From NCBI GenBank assembly GCA_032191485.1, contig JAVDOI010000006.1, forward strand, positions 12,891,850-12,955,849: a DNA stretch of 64,000 nt, read 5' to 3'. The DNA comes from Leptoclinus maculatus. Lineage: Eukaryota > Chordata > Actinopteri > Perciformes > Stichaeidae. A program made the position numbers and the translations under genes. How positions within the stretch are numbered: position 1 is the stretch's first letter; every line of letters begins with the position of its first letter. The notes beneath the pieces were generated by a model. The model made no database searches. It saw only the letters and a list, made by a program, of their open reading frames with translations, and was not told the origin of the DNA. Shown in pieces: positions 24,104 through 37,246 of this stretch.

Positions 24104-27100
24104 ATGTCGGTCACCCCTCGACGTGTCCGTCTGAAGCCCTGGCTGGTCGCGCAGGTGGACTCCGGGCGATACCCAGGTCTGGTGTGGATTGACCGTGAGG
24201 CCATGCGCTTCAGGATCCCATGGAAACACGCCACACGACACACACCCCAGCACGAGGACGAGGACACCATATTTAAGGTAACGGGCTCTTAAAATACACC
24301 AGATGTCATGATAATTAAAAAAAAGTTCCGCTAAAAGAGGACTGTATAGTGACGTGTTTGTTCACCCCGAGGCAGACATCGTGTAAATTGTTCACTCACG
24401 TTTTTTAGTCAATATTTTGCAAGGCCTATACTGGTTCTTAACTGCTAAATATGCTTTAAAAATAAGAAAGAAAAAAAAGTGAAAACTTTGCATGTCTCTG
24501 GAGCAACATCTGGTTTTGCAACTGACTTACACACACCTCTGTCAAGCCTCTAACATTAGGAAAGCCCTGGTGTAATGTAGGTAAGCTAAAGGACATAATG
24601 GTTAAGTAGTAGATAGGACAACTAGCATTGGGTCTGTATTTGTGTGGCTGCAATTAAAGATCAGAGACTCGGGACTTCTTGCTCTTGTTTTTCTATGAGA
24701 TTGAATGCAGTTATTCATGGACTGTGTAGATTCCTTGTATGAGTGCATTGCGTTGTCTTCGTCCCTGTGGACACACCAAACTAGACGGGAAAGTGAAATT
24801 GTAGTGTTTTGGTGTAACGTTAGTAAAACCAGAACCTCTTGGTACTGAGCACATACATGAGTGACACGTTGTACATATGCTTCGTGATAAAGATGAGTCT
24901 CTTACATTTTCTACATTTATTGGTATAGCTAAATAAATAAATTCATAACCATGTGTCATGCACATTAATGTACATGATGACATCATTGTCCATTATCTTG
25001 GATATTTCTTTGGACAGATACCTCACAGAAAAGGTATAATTATGTGGATCCTGTGCAGGAATCTGAAATATTTAAGACGGGACCGTGATATTGATACCTC
25101 TGTATGTTTAAATGTTCCTCCAGGCGTGGGCTGTGGAGACCGGGAAGTTTCAAGAGGGAATTGATGAACCTGATCCTGCAAAGTGGAAAGCTCAGCTTCG
25201 ATGTGCCCTGAACAAAAGCAGAGAATTCAACCTGGTCTTCGATGGCACCAAAGAGGTCCCCATGAATCCTTTAAAGATATATGATGTCTGCGACATCCCA
25301 CCGCCCCCCATTAACCAAGGTAAATAAGAGCTGGAGACTTTCTTCATCCTCAATTACAATTTGTCCTTCATTTCACTTAATTTTGTAATACTTACCCCAC
25401 AGCCTCCTCAGACGCTGGTTCTTGGACTCCACATGAGGACGATGGTGTTGAGGAAGATATGCCAGATACCCCAGAATCTCTCCCTCCATACCCATCCAAT
25501 GGTGAAGGATTTCTCCTCACACATTACGCTTATTTCCTGGCAGTACATCCAAAAAAGTAAAGTGGTACATTTTGGTTTTTGATAATTCAGCTAATTCATT
25601 CTTTTCTCTTTCCTCATTTAGGCACCAGTCCCTCTCCTCATATTATGTGGTCTCCTAGCTCAGAGTCGCAGCCTTCCAGTTGTCCCCCTTCAAATGAGGT
25701 CTGGCCCAAAGAGGAGTCGGTTAAAATCTGGCCTAAAGAGGAGCCTGTGGATGTGGAGATGCAACCAACTCCCCTGTTGCCTCCTGCTCCCCAGCCCGAT
25801 CACTCGATGCAGCCCCCTCCTCTACCCGATGCCTTTTTTTCCTCTCCAGAAATGTGGATCAGTTCCCTCCCGAGTAAGCACTTCTTCTAGTATTGTTGAA
25901 ATCCAGTGAACACCACACATCATTAAAGAGACAGACCACCGCAAACCACAACTGTTTTTTTTTTTCCTGTTTTCCAGTCAGTGGATTCAGATAGATTTAG
26001 TGCAACAGGCTGATGCAGTGTGGGGACACCTGCTGTAGCATTGGGGATAGCTACTATAGCTCAACACCGTCTGTATTTCTACATTTCTCTCTGACCCAGT
26101 GACAGACCTGGAGGTGCAGTTCCATTACAGAGGGAAGGAGATGTGTCCCACAGCGAACGTCAGTAACCCGCAGGGCTGCAGGCTGTTCTACGGAGACCTC
26201 GGCCCCATGGTCAATCAGGAGGAGCTGTTCGGGCCGGTGAACCTGGAGCAGCTACGCTTTCCGACCACAGAGCACATTACCAATGACAAGCAACGGGTTT
26301 TCACTAACCGCCTGCTGGATGTGATGGACAGAGGCCTGATCCTGGAGGTCAGCGGTCACGATATCTACGCAGTGCGTCTCTGCCAGTGCAAGGTGTACTG
26401 GTCCGGTCCCTGTGCTCCAAATCCAGCTGCTCCAAATCTTATAGAGCGCCAGAGGAAGATCAAACTCTTCTGCCTGGAGTCTTTTCTCGGTGGTAAGTAG
26501 AATTCTCACTTTGATTGGGAAAATTAGTAAAAACAACTTGAGTTAAATGCAGATTCTATTAGGATGTTGGTCTTCGGAGCTCTTAAAAAATGTAATCTCT
26601 TAGAAGGAATTCTAATAGTAATAACTTTTAACTGTTTGTATGGTGTACAGCAGTGATAGCACACCAGCGTGGCCAGACACCAACCCCTCCTTTGTTTGAA
26701 ATCAACCTGTGTTTTGGAGAGGAGTGGCCTGATGGGAGACCCATAGAGAGGAAACTTATCATGGTTCAGGTGAGAATCGTTGTTTGTAACAAGAATGAAT
26801 GAATATTTGTGGTCATCACGGGACAACAGAGGCCAGTAATCACTTCATACCTGTGCATGAACAAACTTTATCTCCGTTTACAACAGTTGGAAGAATAGTT
26901 AACACAATAAGAATAGTAATCTGCATGGAAATATTTCAATGCTTAAAAAATATTTTGCTGATAATAATAATAGCTATTTATTTGTGTAAACATGTGAACC
27001 ACAAGACAATTAGCTGCACTCCTTTCAGAGTCTCTGACTGTGTGACTCATGCTGGTCCTCTGTCCTACAGATCATTCCAGTGGTGGCCCGCATGATAAGC

Positions 27101-27301
27101 GAGATGTTTTCTGGAGACAACACACGGTCCTTCGACAGCGGCAGCGTTCGCCTGCAGATCTCAATCCCAGATATCAAAGACAACATAGTGACCCATCTAA
27201 AGCAGCTGTACTGCCTGCTGCAGACCCACCAGGGCCAGGACGGCTGGGCGTTGCCCACCGGCCCAGCCTTGAACATCGTCCAGGCTATGCAGGCACAGTG
27301 A
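24104..27301 (+). CDS. irf6: Interferon regulatory factor 6
   Basis: Transcription factor for keratinocyte and periderm differentiation; human mutations cause Van der Woude and popliteal pterygium syndromes. Seven coding exons: 24104-24277, 25124-25319, 25403-25501, 25622-25873, 26100-26492, 26651-26769, 27071-27301. Total 1464 nt, 487 residues, all GT-AG. The DNA-binding domain (about 1-115) has the five-tryptophan signature at W13, W28, W40, W60 and W79, and keeps R84, the residue hit in human disease. A variable acidic/proline linker contains two VWPKEE/IWPKEE-type repeats. The IRF association domain begins at about residue 241 (MTDLEVQF) and includes RLFYGDLGP, VMDRGLILEVSGH, KVYWSGPC and CFGEEWPDG. 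The match is to IRF6 rather than IRF5, as shown by ISSLPMTDL and VIPVVARM-type segments. Confidence 0.97.
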
Positions 27302-27761
27302 AGCAGCGCGCACTGTGAACTAACATATAACATATATCACTGTATGTTTCACACTGCTACTGGGAGTTACCTACCGTTGGCAAATAATTACTTATGCGTA
27401 ATCATATTTAGAAGTGTGCACACTATACTGTAGGATTCTTGTGCTTTTCTTTAGTAATGTTATGAGGCTTTTTTTTTTTTGTATATAAAGTAGTGACCTC
27501 AATCCTGCATCACTCTGCATTATGTGTGCAGGTACCAAAGACAGATATGGGCGACTGCATGGGCCAAAGTCCTGCTTTAACATAGTTAATGAGTTACAGG
27601 AATTGCCCTGTGCCTTATTTATCCAAAACTGGTCAGTGATTACCACTCCAGAAACTGAGCCGCATACCGTTTTTATCTTTTGACCTCATATATATAATGT
27701 TTTGAAGCAGCACAACTCACATGGGATTTTTATATGTCGGATAGAATATGGCCAAATATGA

Positions 27762-28072
27762 AATAAAGTACGCCTTGCTTTTTTCTATTCATTTATGACT
27801 TAACAGCACGTCTTTACTCAGTTTGCAATCAGTTTTCTGGTCACCTGGCCAGCAGATTTGTCTTCAGTTGATTTATTTTTCCGTCTATATTGTAGGTTAT
27901 TTTTGTATTCACATCTCTGATTTTTAGGTCATTTATTGTATCCAGGAAGTCACTGAACATTCAGCTATTTGGATCTATTTTAATATGGATGCCACTGCAC
28001 TTTGAGGTGCTGAATTATGTTTTACATCTAGTAGAATTCATCCTGTGGTTGTATGTTTATTTTATCAATAAA
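27762..28072 (+). terminator. Candidate poly(A) signals of irf6
   Basis: AATAAA at 27762-27767 and again at 28067-28072, giving possible 3' UTRs of about 0.47 and 0.78 kb. Two sites would allow alternative polyadenylation. Confidence 0.55.
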
Positions 28073-28079
28073 AAAAAGC

Positions 28080-30550
28080 ACAAATAACATGGGAGTTTAT
28101 CAATGACTGTTAACATAGTAAACTGGTTTCTGGGCAGAGAAGAGTCAAATATATCAGCTTTGTGCAATGCATTCTTGTACAAACAGTGTTTGTTTACTTT
28201 TGCCCTCCAGCTGAAGCTGCAGGTTGACTGCTTTGTGAGTTAACTGCAGCTTTGCACCTTCTGAATGAGTTAATGCAGCGTTGCTGACTCCCAGTGGTTT
28301 AGGTTAACAACAGCAGGCCTGGGATGAGTACACCATTGTGTAATGTGTTGTGGTATTTTGTGTCAGCATCAAAGGGCTTGAACCTCCAAAGTGAGGTTGA
28401 TTGTTTCTTTACATTCATTTGATTTTCAGCCATCTGATGATGATTGCCAAATATATCATTAGAGTGACCAATATAGAGTATGAGTGACCGGTCATTGGGG
28501 CAGGTGCAGGGAAAACGAACAGAAAAAATTGAGGTTTTAATGGTCCTGACTAACTCAGAAATTAATATACTTCTGGATTAATGCATGACATGAAACATCC
28601 TGGATTGCTGCTGTTATTCATCATATTCTACAATTTAAGGTCAGTGATTGGGTAGAATAGTTCAATAATGGTGTTGTCTACGGGTACTCAAGGTGAGCCA
28701 CAGCTTAGCCCTATATTTTAGTGTGGGAACAGCAATCGCCAAAAAGTGCGTTTAGACTCCTCTTATACAAGAATGCAACAACCCGTTGGCTGTGTTTTTG
28801 AGTTACCACGCAAAAATGTGACAACCTAAGTTGAACCATGTAAAGCGATATTATATATATATATATATATATATAAATATATTTTATGGAAAAATTCAGT
28901 CACTGGGTCCCATTAGATGGAAGTTGTTGAGAAAAAAATCCTGAATTGTCAATAAAAAAAGATGAAAGATTGATAGATGTTTACTGGGTTCATTACATCA
29001 CTAAGGAATGTGTTCTGATTAATGTTTAGCAGTGTGACATTACAAATCAAGAGATTGGGATTTTATTGTGGAGCCAGTCTGCCAAGTGGATGGACACAGT
29101 ACTGACAGAGATGTGAAGTGCTACAACCTGACAACACTGAGGAAATTCCCTTTTCAAATTCCCTAACTGCTCATTCTTTGGTAATGGCCCCACATTTACA
29201 ATATATGAAGAAGTGGTTATTTGGGAAGACACATGGAAGTATTTAAAACTGGATTTTGAAGAAGAATCAAAAGAGGAGTAGGAGCATTGTAGCTCAATAC
29301 TTGTAATCACACAACATTGTAAGATGGAAAAAATGACAAAATGCTGATAGGGCCCCAAAATCTATTTATAGACCTGGAGACCTTTAAGCTTTTCCAGGAT
29401 AATTTCCTCCATATCTGTTAACCTTTGCTCAGACGGGATGCCACACTAAAGGTCTCACGCCCTTAACTGAGTCAACTCAGAATCCCACAGATCACTTTGC
29501 TACTGACAGTGGACTTTGTCCTTCTCCTTTATGAGGAAGTCTTGGGTGTTTGTCGTTGACTGAGGTACAGGGTTACACTATGAGTTGTATTTCTTCTAAA
29601 TAATACAACAGTATTCATCTACCAGATATCAAAGGTAAGAGCTTTTGACTTTGAATCTCCACAATAAACTGGATATGTCTTTGTTATATGTGTACGTGAT
29701 CTGTACTTGATGCTTGCTGCGTGTTCGCATTTCATTTAACACAATTCAAACGAACTCTACATCACCATGATCTTCCTTTTACTCCTTATAGTGAATGCAG
29801 GATAACCACCGCTTCACCCGGCTTTATCTTAAATAAGGTGCTGGAAGTATCAAAAAAGCTCAAACTGGTAGAACAGATATTCGCACACTTAAATGCGGAG
29901 AACATTAAGATGAACACTTTATTTTTAGCTTTCGGTCTAAAGGACCTTTATTATATAGGATTTAATTATACATTTTCTTTTGTATTTTTCTGACTTACTG
30001 TAAAAGTAACTTAACCATTCATCCAGCGTTTGTGTTTGACAAATGTTTGTTTTATTGTATTGAAAGAGATAATTTACCTTTTAGTTTTTATATACTGTTA
30101 ACTATTTCTATCTTCACTTGTGTTAGACACAGACAGTCTTTAAAATATACAAACCCTTGAAATATCCCAACAGCACCATAAAGATGTGGTTGTTAGGTTG
30201 ATCACAGAGCTGTGTTGCTAGGTGACTGTAACTAGTTGATGACTATCAAGATGTGTTTTTTTATTTATTGCTAATAATCAAGGTGTTGTTTGAGCAAAGG
30301 CTCATTTTGCTTTTGACATTCGTAAAAGTTGTGTTTTTCTCAATTAAAACTTAACAAAACTTGAGTTTTTTAAGCTTCTGTTTGCTTTGAAGAAACACTG
30401 ATGGCCGACAAACTTCCCAAAAGAAACGATTTATAGATTTATTTCAGATGTAGGTTGCTGACACAGCTCATACCACTGACATTACAGATGTATGGTGTGT
30501 ATAACTCATATCATGTATGATAGGGCAGGTGTGTTTGGTCAGTGGTGAAC
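28080..30550. other. Intergenic region between irf6 and eps8l3
   Basis: No recognisable gene. An (AT)n tract lies at about 28851-28876. The eps8l3 promoter and any upstream non-coding exon should lie near its 3' end but I could not place them. Confidence 0.5.
28851..28876. repeat. (AT)n microsatellite
   Basis: Alternating AT dinucleotides of about 26 nt in the irf6-eps8l3 spacer. Confidence 0.85.
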
Positions 30551-33500
30551 ATGTTCAGGAGTAACAGTCCCTTTGGCAACGACACCAGCAGCTTCACAGG
30601 ATCAATCCAGTCCAAGTATGGCTTTCACAATTTTACGTTGTTGATGTATCAATTGATTGTTTCATTCATTACTTTATTCATCGCAGATGATCAATGTTGT
30701 AACTTGCTTGCATTTGTTGTGACAGTGGTTTCTCTATAGATGAGGCGTCATCACAGGTGTCAAGTCTGTCGAGGCCCAGTGCAAAGTCAATCTACTGTAA
30801 GTTAACACCCCTGTACTCAACATATTCAGTGGTTACACCTATGGATGTTCTGTTCATTTTCATGACTAACGCTGAGCTCTCGTTTATGATTAACAGTGCA
30901 AAGGAGGGAGTATGCAGTATCAGTAAACAAGATTATGAACAAATTTCAGTACAGAGTGGAGGTATAAACGTTATCCATACAAATATGACCATTTCTGAAT
31001 CATGCCATGTTTAAATGTTGTGTTTTAATGTCTCTCTGCTGCTGCAGCACTTGTTCACTTGTGACCTGGATGGGAAGGGCTTGAGAAGCGTAGAAGACTG
31101 TGTGGAGCGGCTGAAAGTGCTGGACGGGATGGGTCGTGTGTGGGGTCAGAACATGCTGCTGGAGGTACGAGGTGCCAACCTGCTGCTCACAGACATTGAA
31201 ACCAAGGTAAGCAGCATGTGAGGCCTACAGACAAGGTGACAAGTTGAAATTCTAATCTTAATGGGATCCGTCTCTTCCAGGATGACAATGACCCCACCCA
31301 GGGAATAAAGGATCACTGAATAGTCAGATGAGCATGACAAAAGATTATGTTATGTTACGTCACGTTATGTTATTGCCTTCACAGTCAACAGATCTCAACT
31401 CAATTGAATACCACAGTCATGAAAGTATTATGTTTGATACAGTCAATCACAATCTTCTTTTAGAAAGGTTAGAAATGTGAATTGAGCTCTCCGACACCCT
31501 TCTAGACTGGTTTAGGTCTTACCTAACAGGTCAAGACTTCTTTGGTTCCCTATTCCTGTGCCCCAGTCCTTTCTGTATGTACATGCTGCCATTTGGTTAT
31601 ATTATCTTCAAACAAAACATCTGCTTCTACTTCTACGCAGAAAACACACAACTCTATATTTGAGATTAATTGCATTTTGAAAATGAACCATTAGAAGGGG
31701 TTCAAATGTTCTTCTGCTAAAACAGGACAAAACAAAAATGTAGTTTTGTTCTTCAAAAAAGGTCACCTGCGGGCTCTGGAACATTTGCGAACACATATTA
31801 GAAAATATTAGAGAAAATGTAAAGCTTATCTTTTCAAACTTGCTTATAATTAAAAACTTTAGCCATAGATGACCATACACACAGTAGGACTTAACTGTGA
31901 TTTATTTACTTATATCATTTTCATTCTTTGTGAAGCACATTGTAGACCACCTTTGGGTATGAACATACTCTATATAAGATGTATTATGATTCATTAGATT
32001 AAATTAAGAAATATCTATTGGTAGAATGGTGTTGATCCTTTCAATTATAGACTTTTAGGATCTGGAGCCAAGGAGCATTGAAGAGGTTCATGGTGGCAGA
32101 ACACTGTACTAATATTCTGTTTTTTTGTAATTGTATCGATTACAGTGGTTCCCATACAGATGATAATAAACCTGAACTTTATGCTGGTTTCTCCTTTAAT
32201 ATAAATGTATGTGCAGAGGTCTACGACGTGGTTTTATGTGTATCAATGTGTTCTGTTTTCTCAGGAGGAGCTGGAGTCCATGGCTTTCGGCGACGTCCTG
32301 GAGCTGCAGGCGGTGCTTGACGCTGGAGTGTTTCACTCCCTGCTCACAGTGTCGGTCCGGCCCGGGAGAAAACACACCACCACTGTCTTCATGTTTCAGT
32401 GTGAGGATGTCAGGGTGAGGACAAACCCATAGAAATCAATCTAACTGTGACTGTTAAATTAAGTAAATGAGTGAGTTAATGTTTGTTTTTGTTGTTGTTG
32501 TTGTTCACAGGCTGACTATGTTCAAAAGGATCTCTCAGGAGCTTTGTCACGCGGGAGACATGATTCAAGCATCAGGTAAGAACTTAAAGTCAGTGAGAAC
32601 AAATACCTGAAAGTTGATTCTTTCATTGTATTCCTCACGATGCCTCTCACACTTTTTGAAGCAGCAATGCAGGACTACTGGCAGAACGTCAGGAAATGAA
32701 AAGCCTTCCTAACGCTGCAGAGTATAATGAACCTGAAGAGCAGAAGCCTGCAGTTGACTCAGAGCCCCCATGGATGGCTCCTGACTATGGTGAGTCAGTG
32801 ACAGGAGATATATAACTGTTGATATGATTATTAATGATATCGTCAAAATCAACACATACCTTCCTTCTTCTTTGTCCATACAGAAGATGATGACGTCCCT
32901 GAGCCTGAACTGGTTGTGCCTCAGGAGGAGGAGGAGGAGGAGGAGGAGGAGGAGGAGGAGGAGGAGGCCCCCGCTCCCAGAGAGGAGGTGCCATCACCGC
33001 AGCACTCAACCAACGAAGAAGAACCTGTGTCTACCCCACGCCCATACACAGACCTGGACAGGAATGTAGTGAGTGTATAACCTGTGACATAGTTGGTTAT
33101 TAGTACATTTTAGTAACATTTACAAGAAAGGGAATGTGTAAATTACTTTCTTCTTCTTTCTTTCTTTACAGGATATCTTGAATCACATTTTAAGTGACGT
33201 CGAAGTCTTCATGGGAAAAGTAGCTGCAATAGCAGCTAAAAATGCAAAGAAAAAGAATAAAAAGAAAAAGAAAAAAGGTAATTTAATGCAGAAAATGAAG
33301 GAGGATAATTTGTAAAGGAATATTCTGTTTTAAAATGTGAATTCTATAAAAAAAACTCAATTAGTTGTGAGTCTTCATTATGTATTTATTTTGGTTCTTT
33401 AGCCATGGACGGTATGCCCCCTGCAGCAGAATTTGAAGTGTGTTTCCAAAAGATCAAAAGTGGTTTCAACCTTGTGGTATGTGTCCTTACATTGCAGACT

Positions 33501-36500
33501 ATCATCACAGTGAATGTTATTCCTGTTCACTCTGAAGTGTACAGTACATGTAACAGTAAAATGTTTCCCTCGACAGGGGGAGCTCAATGGAATGATTAAT
33601 AATCCCAGCGCTGCTGAATTTGTTCACTCCTTATTCTCCGCATTAGCATTCGTAAGTGACTATATCTCTTAAAATTGAACTTCAACTCATATATTGTATG
33701 ATTTTTAGAATTTATAATCCCTGTTAAAAAGATTTTTTAAAATACACCTAAAACCCTGTTCTCTTGCCTTCTTCTTTGAACAAATGCTTTATGTTATGTG
33801 TGATTAGCTCAGCCTTTAACATGTATTATCTACACCCTTCTTGTTGGATTAGTGTCACTTCATTATTATATATTTTTACTTTATATTTAATTAATTTTCT
33901 ATGATATCTATGTTTGTAAAATTAGCATGTGTTGGATCAACCTATCCGGTTTATTTGCTTAATTAGACAGTTGTGTCTGCATTGTCTCATCAAATCATTG
34001 TGGGAGCTGTAATCCAGTGTGCAGACACCCTCTGTGGCCATGCACTTGGCCTAATTACATGACTACTGCACAACAAAGTGAGTTATGCTTTTCTTCTACA
34101 GGTGGCATCTCACTGCGCTGAGGAGCTGCCTCAGACCATCGTTGCACCGCTGCTGATACCTCAGTGTATCCGTCTCCTGAGTGAAGAAGCCTCCACAGAG
34201 GAGGACCAGCTGTGGCAGTCTCTAGGAGACGCCTGGAACATCCCCAGGTGAGACACTGGACAGTGTTGGACCAAAATCTAAGCTTCACCTCACTCCACAT
34301 CTGCAGTGGGGGAAACTTAGTACAAGTACTATACTTAAGAACAGTTTAGAAGTATTTGTACTTTACTCTAGTGTTTCCATTTTATGCTACTTTATATTTC
34401 TGAGGAAAATTTACTTTTCACTGCATTACATTCATTTGGCAGTTAAAGAGATGGAGATTTTAGATGAAAACATACAATAAGAGTATAACTTACTACTTAT
34501 TGTTAGATACTAAACCAGTGGTTCCTATTCTTTTGTGTAATTGGGGCCCCATGTCAACATTTCAGATGTCTATGGGTTGTTAGCATTCCCACTAAAGAGA
34601 AATTTCCCCTTTAAATTCATGCAATCAACTAACTGTGCAAGGCCCATTTCAAATAGTAAAGATTTTAGAAAAATCCATCAAATTAATATTAATTTGTGTA
34701 GCAGAACTTGTGACTCTTTGGAGGACAAACACTGGACTAAACTACCTAACTGTACATAAAGAAGTAAAAAATGGGTTCACTGGCTACCACACTACAATTC
34801 TGCTTGGGCTAATTTTCTGTGGAATGAGTACTTTTACATTAAAAGCTATTAGTTTACTGAACTAGGATTTTGAATGCCAGACTTGTACATGAATATATTT
34901 GATGTTGTTGCATTGCTACTTTTACTTAAGTACTTTTACGTATTTGAGTACTTCTTCAACCAATGGACTACTGCTTATACACTTAGGGTTTACTCAAATA
35001 TATCAGACTGCTGTGTGGAAGGATGATAATCAGTTTTGATTTTGACAATATCACCAGCACCAAATGGCCAGAAGACGACGAGGACATCCCAACATACACT
35101 CTGGAGTTCTCTGATGGCTGGCAGCCTCCTGAGGTGACTGCAGCACCTGAACCCAGCGGACCTATGAGAAGGCAGGAGCATCAACAACCTGCACCCAGCC
35201 AGGTAAACCTTCACATCAAACATTCAGTATGACACCAGTGCTGGTAGACGGCTAGTTTGGAGAGAAGAAGGAGAAAGATGAAAAACATAACAAGACCATG
35301 TCCTCTTTCTGTGTAGACTTCCACCAAGTGGACACCACCACCTCTCCCCGCACAAAAGACACGGTACGCACAAAGCACATTAAGTATAACTCAATATCAT
35401 GTGAATGTTTTACATTTTTTTATGCCCTTTGTGTTTTTCAGCTCACGTGAGTCAATACTGCGTTGCATGCGTGTTATGAATGACTTCATCTCAAGAAACC
35501 ACAGAGAGCTCACCGTCAGAAAAGGAGAAATAGTTGAGGTGAGTTAGGGACATGAAGCAACTGCTCTTTCTGTTCTATCATAGTGGCATTGGTGGCAAAA
35601 GAGAAAACAATATGCACATATTTCTTCAAGACCGCAGCTAGTCTTTTCTTTGTCCATCCACAGCTGCTGGACATATCGAAGCAGTGGTGGAAAGTGAGGA
35701 ACAGTGGAGGGGAGGAGGGCTTTGTCCCCAATAATGTCCTGGAGGCTCATGACAAGCAATATATCGAGGCTAACACACCACAGGTAACTTTAAACTGGCT
35801 ATTAAAGGAAGCCAAAGTCACTGGGGGATCCTGGGAATGACAGTGAAGGAAAGCAGCAACATTGCATTGTCATTACATTTCCTCAGCATACTGGAGGTTC
35901 TCCTGTCCTCACAAAGAAGTCCAAGCCTGCAGAAGTGAAAGCCTGGCTGGAAGACAAGGGCTTTAGTAAAATGTAAGTACATACAGTCATTCAATTTAGT
36001 ATTGAATTAACATTTACAATAAAGCTATATTTGACTGATTCAATTTGATAAATAAAACCTACTCAAATCTATGAGGCGCTGTCTCTCACCAAAAGTATAC
36101 TCAATTATACCTAAACGTAAACAACTGTAAATATTTATAGCTGTATGTAAATGCATCATTGGTGGTTGAGTCTATGACTGACTTTACTGATTGACTTGAA
36201 CAGAAAGCCTATATTGCAAACTCAAGGTTTGTGGTTAGAAATAAGTAGGCATTTATGATGCAGGTGGGTTTAGTGAAAGACACTATTGAGTTGCATTATG
36301 GGAAATGTAGGATCCAGTGTTTTGGGAGCCTTATTAGGGACAAAAAGGTACGTTGACCTCTTCTGCTTTGAGTTTTACAGTTGATATTACAATTTTGTGG
36401 TGCAATACTAAATACTTTGCTGTTTTTTTTTTTCAAATTTACTTCAGTGGCAACTTAAAATAGCTGCACTTCCATTTTTGTTAAGTAGTACAGTCCCTCT

Positions 36501-36796
36501 CCTGTTACAATGAACCCCAGAATTGATTATAAACAGATCAATATTACTTATCTCTTGCAGCACTGTTCGCTGTCTGGGCGGGCTGAGCGGCTCTATGCTG
36601 CTGGGGATGACCAGAGTGGAACTGAAGACCGTGTGTCTAGAGGAAGGGGGGCGAGTCTTCTTCCAGTTACAAGCGGTCAAGTCTGCCATGGCGGTAAGTG
36701 ACTCACACAGTGCAGCTTCATTTGTCTCCACTCCACTCTGGTGTAAACAAACCCCTCTGACTCTTTTGTGTTTCAACACTGTAGGTTGCCATTTAA
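30551..36796 (+). CDS. eps8l3: EPS8-like 3, actin-regulatory adaptor
   Basis: EPS8-family adaptor linking receptor tyrosine kinase and Rac signalling to actin; expressed in gut-type epithelia in mammals. Nineteen coding exons: 30551-30615, 30726-30796, 30897-30961, 31048-31206, 32265-32414, 32511-32575, 32665-32789, 32884-33068, 33172-33277, 33403-33476, 33577-33651, 34102-34247, 35058-35202, 35317-35363, 35442-35538, 35664-35783, 35887-35972, 36561-36693, 36785-36796. Total 1926 nt, 641 residues; human EPS8L3 is just under 600. Domains: PTB about 40-195 (QYRVEHLFTCD, DIETKEELESM); a 14-glutamate run at 248-261; a conserved central block from 296 (DILNHILSDVEVFMGK) ending in a lysine cluster; SH3 about 497-556; SAM-like effector tail about 578-635. 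Exon 2 needs the acceptor ending at 30725, as the nearer AG gives a stop. The last coding exon is only 12 nt. N506 replaces the usual SH3 tyrosine. The exon 7 acceptor has a 3-nt alternative. Confidence 0.93.
31400..31995 (+). mobile_element. Decayed L2/CR1-superfamily LINE fragment in eps8l3 intron 4
   Basis: Reading across frames and stops, the plus strand shows reverse-transcriptase landmarks in order: FDTVNHNLLLERL (about 31430-31475), LDWFRSYLTG (about 31500-31535), MLPFGYI and a YAENTQLYI segment matching the YADD active-site region with D-to-E and D-to-N changes (about 31630-31665). It ends in a TTGTGAAGCACATTGTAGA...TATATAAGAT tail typical of L2-type 3' ends (31930-31990). Frame shifts and stops show it is dead and 5'-truncated. 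It has the same orientation as the host gene. Confidence 0.75.
32925..32966 (+). repeat. (GAG)14 coding trinucleotide repeat
   Basis: Fourteen uninterrupted GAG codons in eps8l3 exon 8, encoding polyglutamate between the PTB domain and the central conserved block. A pure codon repeat like this is likely length-polymorphic. Confidence 0.9.
34304..34965. repeat. Teleost ACTT-rich interspersed repeat, copy 4, with nested insertion
   Basis: Left end CAGTGGGGGAAACTTAGTAC, right end TGAGTACTTCTTCAACCAATG, which are roughly inverted copies of each other. A CAGTGGTTCCTATTC segment starting near 34515 marks a second, hAT-like insertion inside. The element lies in eps8l3 intron 12 (34248-35057). Confidence 0.65.
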
Positions 36797-37198
36797 AAAG
36801 AGACCACCAAGAGAACATCAGAGGAGAATAAGAAATCATCATGGTCCGAAACAAGTCACCAATGTCACCAAATACTGTGAGCGTTCAGATAATATTAAGC
36901 AATTAAATGTGAGGTTAAGTTTACAGCTTGTTTGGCATAATTTATTTTATCCTCCGAAACCCTGTATCAAATAATATAAATGTCATTTTGAAATGTATAT
37001 TAGTCAAGTTGTCATTTACAAATGTCCTTAAATCAGTTGACAAGTTATTAGATGAAGTGTTAAAGTGCATTTAGACAATGTATCCAGCAATTCTATGATA
37101 ACAGTGTATAGTAAGACATTTAGCAATGTGCCTAAAGTATGTAACACAAAATGTAGAAAGCAAAAAGCCTAATCTATGTGGTCGTAATTTAACCTGTA

Positions 37199-37246
37199 AA
37201 TAAAAGTTATCGGACACAGTGTTTTAGTGAATAAACATGCTTTATT
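37199..37246. terminator. Opposed poly(A) signals of eps8l3 (+) and ampd2 (-)
   Basis: Plus-strand AATAAA at 37199-37204 and 37230-37235; minus-strand AATAAA at 37246-37241. They lie within 48 bp, so the two convergent transcripts would end on top of each other if both are used. Confidence 0.5.

Noticed and set aside
30726..30740. Apparent frame break between eps8l3 exons 1 and 2
   Set aside because: Using the acceptor ending at 30725 instead of the AG at 30738-30739 restores frame and gives QSNGFSIDEASSQ.
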